DNA of 64,000 nucleotides from Agelaius tricolor (Eukaryota > Chordata > Aves > Passeriformes > Icteridae). Position 1 is the first letter of the stretch. Each line of letters opens with the position of its first letter. This document shows, piece by piece, positions 1 to 11,060 of the stretch. Both the position numbers and the translations under genes were made by a program. A model generated the notes under the pieces. It did not search any database. It was not told the DNA's origin and saw nothing but the letters and a program-made list of their open reading frames with translations. The stretch lies in assembly GCA_023055355.1 (NCBI GenBank), contig JALJCS010000015.1, forward strand, positions 19,581,516 through 19,645,515, given 5' to 3'.

Positions 1-1194
1 TCCATCCGTCTGAGCGCCGCAGCCCCGCCGCTCCGAGCGGCCGCCTCCAAGCAGATGGTGACAGGGGAAGGACAAGCCGCTGCCACACAGGGCCTCGACG
101 GCGGCGGGTCACAGCGGCTCCATCGGCCCTGACCTCCTCATCCTCCCCGGCACGGTAATTACCCAGCAAACAGCCTGCGCCGGGTCATTGTGCTGGACAC
201 CAACAAAGGGCGGCCGACGGCGGGACCTCCCGACCCCTGCCAGCCCCTGGCGACCCCGCCACCCCTGCCCTCCGCCAAAAGAGCAATAAATCAAAGAGAT
301 GGGACAGGGACAGGCTGGCAGGCAGGGATGGGGATGGGGACTCACTCCCCACCAGCACGTGGGTGCACCCCCAGCACCTGGGCGATGAGCCCTGGATTAG
401 CGAGGCCATGCAAAGCATGGTTGCCATCCTCCTCCCCGGCAGAGGGGACAAGTCCCTGCTGCCCTTGGGGACACACACAGGCTGTGCGTGCTCCCAGGCT
501 GAGCGCAGAGGAGTGAGGGATGCTTCCTCCCCCTCCACCCTCCGGTCACAGCCAGTTAATGGGGAATTTCATGGGTGCGGCACAGCGGAGCGCAGCCGGG
601 AACATGCCGGAGCCATCTGCTCGCAGGACCTGGGGCTGTCGAGCCGCCCTGACCTCGGCAAGGCAAACAATTTGCAGGAGCAGATGTCGCACCCTCCCTT
701 CCCCCCGGGGCTGAGGGTGTGTCACCCGCCGGGCTTGGCACCCCCACAAACCCCCGGCACCTCGGGGTGGTCCCTTGCACCGAGCTGGGGGCACAACCAG
801 AGAGCAAAGGCACATTGCAGAGACCTGGGAATCTCACTACAGGAGTGACACCCCCCAAAATATGGGGCCCTTGGGAATCTGGGCATGGCACAGCAGCGCA
901 GAGGATGATCCCTGCTCCCTCCTGGCACCCCAGGCACCGCAGTCAGGTGTCACCTCACAGGCTGCCATCCCTCTGTGCCCGCTGGCAAGGATTCGGAGAG
1001 CTGGCTGTGCCCACAGAGCTCATACCCTGCAACCCTCCTGCCACGGCAGCGGCGTGCCAGGCACAAAGGTGCCTGGCTCTGTCACCAGCCGCAGGTAGCA
1101 CGGCATGGCACGGGGCTAAATGTGCAGGCGTGGCTGCTCCGGCAGCAGATCCCAGCCGGATCCAGGCTGGTTTCCCGCAGGTCCCCGGGAGTGG

Positions 1195-1585
1195 CTAGCA
1201 CCGGTGTCTTTCGGACTGATTAAAATTCATTCTGCATGATTTAGGACCTAATCTCGGTGAAACTCCACAGCGCTTTATTAATAGCGCATTAGTGGATAAT
1301 TCATGCGTTCGGATGAAGAATCAGCCCGTGTTATTCTCCGGGAGGGGGGGACACGCTGGGGGGGGACACGGGCGCGGGGAGGGGGGCACCCCACTCGCCC
1401 AGCCTCCCGCACCTCCCCGCCGCCGCCGCATCCCGGCGAGGCAGCAGCCCTTCTGACAACTGCCACCACTCATTAATCTTGACGAGTTTTCTGCTGAATA
1501 TTCTTCCACAGGCTTTCAAACCGTTCACTAATTGCAATTAATCACTTACCGAAACAGATGTCAGGAACAATGGAATTGGGAAGTC
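1195..1585. promoter_or_regulatory. Candidate conserved non-coding element
   Basis: Two AT-rich, non-repetitive islands (1,200-1,330 and 1,440-1,585) are split by a G-run. The second holds the palindromic homeodomain-type TAATTGCAATTA, a CAGATG E-box and an AACAATGG SOX-type site within about 50 bp. Conservation is inferred from composition and motif density only. Confidence 0.4.
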
Positions 1586-2520
1586 TGGAGGCTTGATAAA
1601 GCTGTCAGAGGAGCGCGCTCGTGTGGCAGCGGGTGCCAAAAGGCGCTGGCAACACCTTCCCCTAGCCATGTGCTGGGGGGACCCGGTGACCCCGTCCTGC
1701 CCGCGCGGCATCTGTCCACCCCGGAGAGGGAAAACGCACGGAGAGGGGGCACAGGGAGGCTCTGTGTCCCCACCAGCACATGGGATGGGGATGTGAGAAC
1801 TGGTTTTTGGCGGTGGGAATGGCACACCTGCAGGGAATACCAAGGATGCCATCAGCACGGCTTAACCCTGACTTGGGGGCGGCTGGGGCTCTGCTCTCCA
1901 TCAGGAAAGCCGCACGGAGCCCCAGCGGGGCGTCACGTCCGCCGTGCCTCGCGCAGGCGACGGCACGTTCCCCGTCCCTGCCAGACGCCGCTTTAGCACC
2001 AGCAGGGATCCAACAGCCTTCCCCGGCAGGCGCGCCACGCTGTTTACCCATCACACATGAAAGGTGCCGAGCTGACAGCTCCAGGGATGGGAGAGAGCTC
2101 CCGGAGACACTGACGGGGCCAAGGTGCCTGTGCACCTTCGCCTCCTGCCCTTGGAGACCCCAAGGGCCACCCCACAGGTGACCCCAGCAAGGGGCAGCTC
2201 CCAGGCTTCTGTTCCCCTGCAGCTTTACCAGCTGCAGCTCTGCACACCCCCACACCTCAGCTGCTCCCCCAGCTTGAAGACACCCTTTGGGACACAAGGT
2301 GAGGACAGGCTGGGAGAGGGAGCACGTTCCCAGTCCCCCACAAGGCAGACGATGCTGCACAGCCTGAGGCCACCAAGCGCAATTAGCCCCGAGTCCCCCA
2401 AGCACTGTGGGGACACTGCTGTGGGGACACCCACACCTCCCCAGCAGGCAGAGCCCAGGGGATTGGAGCATCCTTCCGGGGCTGGCGCAGCGCGAGCCCA
2501 GCCCGGGGCTCGCGACCGGC

Positions 2521-2625
2521 ACAGCCTCGACACATGTTACAATAAATATTCCGCACAGACACCGTTCCATATGTATGATCCGGTGGGGTGATGATTTTTC
2601 TACTGATCACTGGAAGTGACAGCTG
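2521..2625. promoter_or_regulatory. Small AT-rich island, candidate non-coding element
   Basis: Non-repetitive stretch (TTACAATAAATATTCC, then CATATGTATGATC) inside GC-rich filler. No coding signal. Confidence 0.2.
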
Positions 2626-2767
2626 TGCGGAGAGCAGGAGAAACAAAGGCACCGACTGCTCTCCCCGTTACACTCTGCTAGCGACATGATGGTGTGACAC
2701 GGAGCCGCAGCATCTGGTGGCACCAGGACTGGCAACTGGGATGGGACGCCTGTTAATGCCCGCCACA

Positions 2768-3314
2768 AAGGGGTGGCCACAGGGATGGGATGGAAAAAAG
2801 GATGGGGTGGCAAAGGAAATAGGGTGGAAATAAAGATGGAGTGTCAATGGGGACAGGGTGACAATAAGGATAGGGTGGCAGTGATCATGGGAATGAGGTG
2901 ACTGTAGGACGAGGGTGGAAATAAGGATGAAGTGGCAATGGGAAAGGGGTGGCCATGGAGATGGAGTGGAAATATGGATGTGGTGGCAATGGGCACAGGA
3001 ATGGACATATGATAGCAATGGGTGCTGGGTAGCAATGAAGATGGGGTGGGCATGGGACAGCAATGAGCTTGAGGTGAAAAGAAGGATGGGGTGGCAACAT
3101 GGTGACAATGGGAATGGGGTATCAGAGGGTGACAGTGGCGATGGGGTGGCCATGGCAATAGGATGGAAAAAAGGATGGAGTGGTAATGACAACAGGGTGG
3201 CCATGGGGACAGGATGGCAATGGGAGTGGGGTGGAAATATGGAAAGACATCAGTGTGGATGGGATGTCAATGGGAATAGGGCAAAAATAAGGATGGGGTG
3301 GCCATGGGGGTGGC
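2768..3314. repeat. Minisatellite, GGGTGGCAATGGGGA-type, imperfect
   Basis: Irregular units of roughly 18-24 bp built on GGGTGG plus AATGGG/AATAAGGAT blocks, with purines on the plus strand. The long open frames on both strands here come from the lack of stops in the repeat. Confidence 0.8.
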
Positions 3315-3399
3315 TCCCATCTGCCCCCTCGTGTCCCACACTCACAGCCAGCCCCTCCATCCTGCCCTCCTGCCACCGCAGCGCCCGGCCCAGGCAGGG

Positions 3400-4560
3400 T
3401 CAATATTTGCATTTGATTTGCAAGCGTTTCCTCCCCCCAGATAACGGCAGGGCTGCCACAGGTATGGCAGGGAGAATGCTGGGCTGGGTTAATTATTAGT
3501 GAACATGCAAATTCCCCCTCCACGAGATAACAATAAACACCGTGATTTCAGTGAGATAAACAGGGCTTTAAATTTCCAGCAGCCTTTACTGGTGTAAAAA
3601 TAAGCGTCCCTTATTTATTTAGCTCCTTTGAGAAACCACATCAGTCCCCAAACACAGTCTTTTACTGTCAAGCTACAGTAGAAGCCTTTATAGGCGGCGA
3701 AGATCCTGACAGCTACCCCTAGCACAACCATCTTTTATTCATGCTCATAATATAAACTGTATTGCCTCAGAAACAAAAGGATTTAACTCGCTGCTGGCCG
3801 GGTGGCAGCGGCCGAGCCGAGGTCCCTGCTGGGGGCACGTGGTTGGGATGGCTTTGCTCTGACATCCCACATCTCTTCATCCCTCAGGATGCCTCCTCCT
3901 AGGGGCAGCACTGAGACAGACCCCTGCTCTGATGCATCAGCATATCCACGGATAAAATAAGCCAAAATAACAATCTCCCCCCAACCTGGAGCCATTAGGC
4001 AAAGCCTCCGTGCTCTGCGGTTCCGAATCCCACCCTGCCTGCACACACGCAGGAAGAGCAGCGGTTACAAGAGTGGTTCGTATTTAATAATGCAATTTAT
4101 ATTCCACTCTCAACATAAACTATTGTAAAGGCACACTAATGTAAAAATACATCTGGCTTGTCAATAGTTTATCTTCTGGATCTGCATCTAAATCCCTGGG
4201 CATTCTTGACTTATGGCTGCACCAGTGTCTAATGAATAAAAAGGTGCAAATTATAGGCCTTGCTTTAATGCTCATCATAAAATTAGATGATAGTTGCAAA
4301 AGCTGCATTCTCCTGCCCACAGTGCAGCAATGGTAAGCTATAAATAAAGTGTATTTAATGTATCCCAGCGCTGTGCAGAGCCAGGAAACAGTATGTTACT
4401 GCACAGCCTTCAATGGATCCGCCACCAGTTCAATGAAGTGATAACTGATCCATCATGTGAATTTATGTTAACTGTCTGCTCGCAAAGTCACGGCCCCAGC
4501 ACTGTAAATAGCCCACAATCCTTCCAGCCCGGCCTGCCTGCCAATAAACCTGTCACCGGC
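3400..4560. promoter_or_regulatory. Large AT-rich conserved-looking non-coding block
   Basis: This is the longest non-repetitive AT-rich stretch in the window. It contains an exact octamer ATGCAAAT (3,505-3,512), a forkhead-type ATAAACA (3,533-3,539), TTAATTATTA, and ACTATTG and CAATAG SOX-type cores on opposite strands (about 4,120-4,170). No open frame of note, no repeats. It behaves like an enhancer cluster of a developmental gene; only alignment can show this. Confidence 0.5.
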
Positions 4561-4983
4561 AGCCTGGGAGCAGCCACCTTAGGACACCGCAGACAAACCA
4601 TTACAGCTTGGGTTTCCTCCTGGTTTTTCCATTGCTGCCGTGCCTTGGTTTACCCACAGCCCAGCACCCCCCTCCTCGGGGCTTCCCAGCCCCGTGAGAT
4701 GCTTCTCCACCTCCCTGGAGCTGTCACATCAGGGATGCAGGAAGCCCAGATGGGATCTGGGGGGCTGGCGGGGGTGTGGGTGGGATGGCTCCTGTGCTGG
4801 CGACAGGCAAATGATGGGAAGGGGGGGACAGGCTGGAAGTGGAGCCCCTCCAGTTCCTGCAACAGGGTGGGATGCAGAGCCAGGAGGGATGGTGGGAACA
4901 ACTCACAGGATGGGGACAGAAATGGAACTGCATGACTGGAAAGCATCCTCCTCTGGCAGAGATGTGTGTCCCAGGGCTGGCAC

Positions 4984-5757
4984 CTGGGAAGGAGACATCC
5001 CTGTGGTCACCAGGAAGGAGATGTTCCTAAAAATGTGGTCCCCAGGGAGGAGACATTCTCAAGAAAATGCTCCCAAGAAGCAGATGTCTTTAAGAAGGAG
5101 GTGTCTTTGGGAAAATGTCATCCCCTGGAATGAAACATCCACAGCAAAGATGCTCCTGGTAAGGGGTCCCAGGGAAGATGATGTCCTAGGGAAGGACACG
5201 TCCCCAGGCAGAGCATGACCCTGAGAAAATGTGGTCCCTGGGAAGGAGATGACCCCAGGAAGCAGATGTCTTTGGGAAGGAGATGTGCTCAGGAAGGAGA
5301 TGTGCTCAGGAAGAAGACATCCCTGGAAGGAGATGTCCCCAGCAAGGGGACGTTGCTGGGAAGGTGTCATCCACAGGGAGTTGCCCCTGGGAAGAAGATG
5401 TCTCTGGGAAGATATCATCTCCTGGAAGGAGACATCCCCCACAAGGATGTCCCTGGGAAGGTGTCATCCACAGGGAGGCGTCTCTGGAAAAGTGTCAGGA
5501 AGATGATGTCCCTGGGAAGATGTGATACTCAGGAGGGAGATGTGTCTGAGAAGATGTCTCCAGGAAGACACAGTCCTGAGGAAGGTGTTCCCAGGAAGCA
5601 GGCATGTTTGGGAAGGAGATGCCCCCAGGAAGGAGACATCCCTGGGAAGATGTCATCCCCTGGAAGGTGACCTCCCTGGCATGGATGAACTGGGGCAGGC
5701 ATCACCTGCAGGGATGTGTCACTGGGAAGAAGATGTCCTTAGGAAGGAGATATCCCC
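4984..5757. repeat. Minisatellite, GGGAAGGAGATGTCCCC-type
   Basis: Degenerate tandem units of about 15-21 bp built from TGGGAAGGAGATGTC, CCCAGGAAG and AAGATGTCATCC variants over about 770 bp. Several frames are open on both strands only because the unit lacks stops. Confidence 0.85.
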
Positions 5758-5889
5758 CTTCAAACAGCCCAAACCCATGGAGCCCCAGCAGTGAGAGACA
5801 CAGTGATCCTTGGGGAGCAAGGTGGCACCCGGAAGGACACGGGGGACACCATGCCCACAGGAAGCAGCATTCGCCACCACCCATCCCTC

Positions 5890-6250
5890 ATTAACGCGGT
5901 GCTGAGCAGCCCCTAATAATAGCAACAGTAAATTCTCCTACCCCATTTCTATAAATAATGTAGAATCTTTTTATTTACTGACAGGTTGTAAAAGTATCAG
6001 TGAGAATAATGTGAAATCAGGAGCTGCTGAATAATTCATGGCAGCAGCTCCGCTCTCCCCGTCCCTGCGCTCCCCTGGCCCTGGCGTTTACACGACAGCA
6101 CCTTGTGCCTGGGTTTATCTCATAAAAACCAGGACTAACGACCTGGCACTAATTCTTTATCAACAGGGACTTTTACAGTGAGGGGAGGAGGAAGGAAATA
6201 GAAAGAAATAAAAATAACCCCGGGTGCACTCTATAAAAAATGCATAGGCC
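5890..6250. promoter_or_regulatory. AT-rich non-repetitive island between two minisatellites
   Basis: Contains CCTAATAATAGCAACAG, TTTATTTACTGACAGG and a CCAGGACTAACGACC stretch. Candidate non-coding element; nothing coding. Confidence 0.35.
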
Positions 6251-6414
6251 CATGTCCTTGCCTCTGCACAGAGATGGCCATCCCCAGCTCCTCCCATCTG
6301 CAATTCCCCACAGACCCCACAGCCTCTCCAAAAATTAGTATTAATCAGCAGCACCCACAGCCCCACACTGGCATGATCCGGGGGAGGCAAGTGCAGGAAG
6401 AGTGGCACAACCCC

Positions 6415-6877
6415 GCTGGGACATGGGGACACTGGCATGACCCACGGGAACACCAGGAGGGCTGATGGAGAGACTGGCAGGACCCACAGGAACAATGGCA
6501 GGACCCGTGGGGATGATGACAGGACCCACGGGAATGATAGTAGGACCCTTGGGGACACCAGTAAGACCCATGGGGATGGTGGCAGGAGCCATGGGAACAC
6601 CAGCAAAGCCCATAGGGATGATGGCAGGACCCAGGGGGATGGCAGGACCCATGGGGATGGTGACAGGACCCATGGGGATGGTGAAGGACCCATGGGAATG
6701 ATGGTAGGACCCTTGGGGACACCAGTAAGACCCATGGGGATGGTGGCAGGAGCCACAGGAATACCAGCAAAGCCCACAGGGATGATGGCAGGACCCAGGG
6801 GGATGGTGACAGGACCCATGGGAACACTGTCAGAGCCCACAGGGATAATGGCAGAATCCATGGGGACAATGGCAGGA
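6415..6877. repeat. Minisatellite, GGACCCATGGGGATGGTGACA-type
   Basis: Units of about 21-24 bp with a constant CCCATGGG core and variable AACACCAG/GATGATGGCA part. The block with AGGACCCTTGGGGACACCAG (about 6,540-6,640) recurs at about 6,707-6,805, showing a higher-order duplication of roughly 165 bp. Confidence 0.85.
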
Positions 6878-7129
6878 TGCTCCCTGTCCCCTTGCCACCC
6901 TCAAGGCTGGCAACCTGGGGCAGCAAACCCCTGCTGGGGGCAGATGGCTTAAATTTGGGCAGAATATGCTGATCACTGGGGCAGCTAATCCCTGTAACAA
7001 CCTGATCCGGTGTCCCTCATCCCTCCTGCCACCTCTGAGGGCGATGGGGACAGTGGGGACCCCCCTGCAGCTGCCCCCATCCCCTCCCCAGAACAATACC
7101 TACCCGCCGCTGTTTTGATGTGCGGCACA

Positions 7130-7345
7130 AAGCCGCGAGAGCTTTCCATGTAACATGATAAAAGCAAGTCCCCAGCCAGCACAATTATTTGATAATTCTC
7201 CCTTAACACCCATCAAATTAAAGCAATGTCCAAGGGCTGCCTGAAGTGGCACTGATAGGTATTAAACTTTAATGAGATTTAATGGCACTGCCCTACTTTT
7301 TAAGCGCTCGGGCCTACATTTATGAACATTTAATTTCCCGGGCCC
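7130..7345. promoter_or_regulatory. Candidate conserved non-coding element
   Basis: AT-rich and non-repetitive, with AACATGATAAAAGC, AATTATTTGATAATTC, ATCAAATTAAAG and TTTAATGAGATTTAATGG. Homeodomain- and GATA-like cores are dense. No coding. Confidence 0.4.
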
Positions 7346-8082
7346 TGACCTCTTTTTTTTTTTCCCCCTTTTCCCCACGGCCCCCCCTGCCTGCCTGGGA
7401 GCACAGCTGGATTCTGTTAGCTCTGGCAGCCGCCCCGACCCGGGATGCTCGGGATGCTCGGCCAGCCCTGAGCCCTTGGAAATCTCCAGGCACTGCAGGG
7501 TGAGATCTTGACTCCTGCAGGGAGCTGAGCAGGGAGGGGGAGCCCAGGGAAAAGCCAGGGGGGAAGCGGGGTGCAGATGTGATTCACCAGCAGCACACAC
7601 AGCCAAATTTATGGAATGACTTAATTCATTTTCTCTTGGGACGAAATGACACTGTGGGTCCAAGTGGTTGGAGGGGCCTCCTCCTGCTGCAACGGTTTTG
7701 TTTAGGCACCCCTGAAAAATAAGTGTGCCCCCGCTGCAAACCCACAGTGCCAGGGCAATTTGGGGGGTGAGACCCCTCAACGCCCCCAGGGACAGAGCAC
7801 AGCCCACTGATCCAGTTTATTGCTGCCCTCTAGTGTGTATGGGACAGCCCAGGCCTGCTGTCACTTGTCCCCCTGGCCACTTGGCCACCTAGCATGCTGC
7901 ATCTGAAGCGGGGACAGCTGATGAGATACTCAGAGCCCTGACATACAGGGTACCAGGGGGATACCAGGGTAGCAGGGAGCATCACCTCAGCACCCCAAAA
8001 TCCCACCAATGCACCTGCAAGATGGGCACAGACTGGCACCAGCGACATCAGGCATCATCTCCTGCCCCACACCATGGCTAGG
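7346..8082. other. Unannotated GC-rich sequence
   Basis: Starts with a pyrimidine run (7,351-7,378). I see no gene, tandem repeat or splice structure that stands out up to the CR1 fragment. Confidence 0.5.
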
Positions 8083-8203
8083 ACAGGTTTGATGGGGCTT
8101 GGAGCAACCTGGACTGGTGGAAGGTGTTCCTGCCCATGGCAGGGGGTTGGAATGAGAGGAGCTTTGAGGTCACTTCCATCTCAAACTACCCTGTGATTCT
8201 ATG
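8083..8203 (+). mobile_element. CR1 LINE 3' end fragment
   Basis: The line GGAGCAACCTGGACTGGTGG, followed by AAGGTGTTCCTGCCCATGGC and GGGGGTTGGAA, is the familiar 3' UTR of avian CR1 non-LTR retrotransposons. It ends with the family's ATTCTATG octamer at 8,196-8,203. Severely 5' truncated, as is usual for CR1. This is strong evidence that the host is a bird or other sauropsid. Confidence 0.85.
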
Positions 8204-8499
8204 GTCCTGGTGGGACACAGGATGCAGCATTTCCCTACCAACCATGAAGAGGGGCTGCTGGCATGGGTGACCTCTCAGGGCATGAAGGTTAGAGAAACTG
8301 AGGCACACACCAAGGCAGACAGGCTTCTGAGCTGGATATGTCCCTCTCCCGCCTTCCCAGCACCCACCTCAACTGCAGGGAGCCCAGCAGCAGGAATGCA
8401 AAGGCAGGGCAATAAAAGGGAGCGTTATCAAGCGCCAGCAGAGCTGACAGCTCAGGGAGGAGAGCAGGGAGGGAGGGAAAGGAACAGAAAGGGAAGAAA

Positions 8500-8890
8500 A
8501 AAAAAATACCCCACCCTTAACCCCGAGATCACTTATCATTCAGGCTGCATCACGCATCTAGAAAGTGCAGACACAAAAATGTAATGTCATAACATTCGCA
8601 GTTCAATAACCTTTGCTTCACGAGACGGCTTGAACTGTCAGAGGAGCTGGAAGGTAAATATTTCAGCGCCCAGGCACTGAATGCAAAGGCGTGGGGAGGG
8701 GGTTGGCCTCGGCTTCCCCAGCTCGCCTCGACACGTTCAAATATCCCCCGCCATAAATCCCGGCCGGCGCTGGGGAAAGGCCGTGGCGCGGATAAAATAC
8801 GAGCAGATATAAAGCCAGACACCTTTATTGTTCGGCAAAGTCTTCCAACAAGTTATGAACCCGCAGCTTGACCCTAACCCATCATCTTGT
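8500..8890. promoter_or_regulatory. Candidate conserved non-coding element
   Basis: Non-repetitive and relatively AT-rich (CACTTATCATTCAGG, TGTAATGTCATAACATTCGC, GGTAAATATTTCAG), followed by CG-richer sequence and TTTATTGTTCGGC near 8,825. No coding. Confidence 0.35.
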
Positions 8891-9399
8891 TATACAGCGG
8901 AAACAAAGGCAGCGCCGGGAGCCGGGGCTGGAGAGGGGCAGGATGCGGGTGGGAAGGAGGAAAACCCAGCCTGCCTCCTCCACGGGGGATAGGTGGGTGT
9001 AATTCATCCCTAAACCCCACATCTACCACGCTCCAGGCTGCCTGTGGGGAGCAGACCCCGTGTTAGCCCCTTGCAAGGAGCCTCCCTGCCAGGTTCAAGG
9101 GTACAGAGTTCCCTTGGCCGGGGTTAACAGGAGCAGGACCCAGCAAACACCGGTTAACCAGGACTGCCATGCAGGCAGGAGGAAGGAGATTGCACAGCCA
9201 AGAACCAACGGCTGCGGGGGTTGGCAAACCAGTGAGGGATCCAAAGGGGAGCAGAGAGATTTCCCAATGGGGGAAAAAATCCCCTAACAGCACTGCCAAG
9301 GTGCTGGCACCAGGACTGTGCATGCAAAGGGACAGCACGGCACAGGGGGCAGTGACCTGGTGTCCAAGCCAGCTGCATGGCACAGCACAGCACAGCACA

Positions 9400-9585
9400 G
9401 TGGGCAACAGCAGTGCCAAGCAGCTTGCACATCCCATCCCCTGCATGGCACACGCTGCACGGTGGGCAACAGCAGTGCCAAGCAGCTTGCACATCCCATT
9501 CCCTGCATGGCACACGCTGCACGGTGGGCAACAGCAGTGCCAAGCAGCTTGCACATCCCATCCCCTGCATGGCACACGCTGCACG
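9400..9585. repeat. Tandem repeat, 62 bp x 3
   Basis: Three nearly identical copies (9,400-9,461, 9,462-9,523, 9,524-9,585) starting GTGGGCAACAGCAGTGCCAA. Preceded by a short CACAG run. Only one base difference was seen (CATCCCATCC versus CATCCCATTC), implying a recent expansion. Confidence 0.95.
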
Positions 9586-9729
9586 GACCTCCCCTCTCCA
9601 ACTGCGCGGCACAGCTGGGGACAACCAGAGCCACCTGCCTGCAGCTGGGCTGGCTCTGCCACGGCGCAGCCCCAGCGCCGGGGGAGCAGCAGGGGATCAG
9701 GACACCCCAGCGCCAAGCAGGGAGGGCAT

Positions 9730-9965
9730 CAAACGGGGCACGGCCGCGGTGAGGAACAGTTAAACGGCCCCCGCCCGCACGGGGCGTGCGGCAACAGGCA
9801 CCATCACACCCTGCCCAAACACCTGCTACCGCCGCGCTGGCACGGGGCGAGCGCCCGGGGCGGGCACGGAGCGGCGGCAGCGGGGAGCACGCCAGGGCCC
9901 GCAGCGAGGAGCGGCATGTCTGCGCTTGGCAGCACAACAGAGAGCAGGTGACAAGCGCGCCGGCG
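9730..9965 (+). promoter_or_regulatory. CpG island with possible plus-strand mini first exon
   Basis: CG-rich segment directly after the 62-bp repeat array. A plus-strand ATG at 9,916 opens 32 nt (Met-Ser-Ala-Leu-Gly-Ser) to a CAG|GTGACA donor-like site at 9,947. The coding part is too short to judge. Confidence 0.25.
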
Positions 9966-10179
9966 GTCGCTTTATTACAGGAAGCGAGCACGCAAGCATC
10001 TGACGCCGCGCTGCCCGGAGAGAAAATAAAACACCCCCCTCTCCCCTGCTATTAACAATCCCTCTGCGGGCGCGGGAGAAGGGCCCCCCGGATGCGGGGG
10101 GTGGGTGCCCTGCTGCAAAATGATGGCCCGGTGGCATCATGGCTCAGCCTCGCCCCCCTGCATCACTCCCAAGGCCAAG

Positions 10180-10380
10180 TAAATCCCAAGGGAGTAAAAT
10201 TATGTGTGTGTGCACAAACATTTTTCCTCGGCAAACACTCCCCGAGACAACAAAATCAGCCGCCCCTGCACCCGTTCCCGCGCCGCCCCGCTCCTCTGAC
10301 CCAGCAATTAGAGGCAGGCATTAATATTTAAATATTGCCAGCTCGGGAGAAAGGAAATCAAATAAAACACGCCAGCGTGC
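10180..10380. promoter_or_regulatory. AT-rich island, candidate non-coding element
   Basis: Holds AAATTATGTGTGTGTGC and CATTAATATTTAAATATTGCC around a GC-richer centre. No coding. Confidence 0.3.
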
Positions 10381-10849
10381 CGGCAGCACATCCAGCTCCT
10401 GCTCCATCGCCTTAAAGAGGGTGCACAGCAGGAGGGGGGGTGCTGTGCCACGCTGCTGGGGACACCATGCTGCTGGGGACACCAGGGTATTAATGCCACA
10501 AGGGGAACCCCCTTTCTGGGCCAAATCAGGGTGAGCAAGGAGGCAGCAAGCAAATGGTGAGCAAACAGCAGTGATGTTGTTGCCTGCTTAGCTGGGGGGT
10601 TTCAAAGGAACCCCAAGCCCACACTGACCATGTTTTGGGGTTCCCACTCCCTCCCAGCCACAAAGCAGCCGCCTGCAGGGTGTTGGGGACACACACACAT
10701 CCAGGCTGTACCCCCCCCACCCGGTCCCGCGGGTGCTCGGAGGCGGCGCTGGCCCAGCAAAGAGGATTTACTGCTCAACGCAAGGGGCTTTAGAGGCAAT
10801 AACTTTCCCTCCTCTTGACTTAAATGGATTTGAAACTTCAAAAAGGATC

Positions 10850-11060
10850 GAGGGGGCAGGCTGCCAAGCGGCCGCCCCCAAGGGCTGACCCCGCAGGGGC
10901 TGGGGGGGCCGAGGGGGAGCTGCCAGCCCAGCCAGGGCCAACGGCCGTGGCAGATAAGGGGTGGGGGGGCCCAGAAGGGCCCGAGATAAGGCGGCCGCCG
11001 TTACGGGCGCGGGAGCTCTGGGGCACTTCCTCCCGCCCCGCGGTGCAACCGCCGGCGGGC
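10850..11060. promoter_or_regulatory. CpG-rich segment
   Basis: Dense CG dinucleotides around GGCCGCC and GCGGGAGC-like sequence. No strong splice donor was found on either strand. It may be a CpG island or simply local GC enrichment. Confidence 0.3.
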
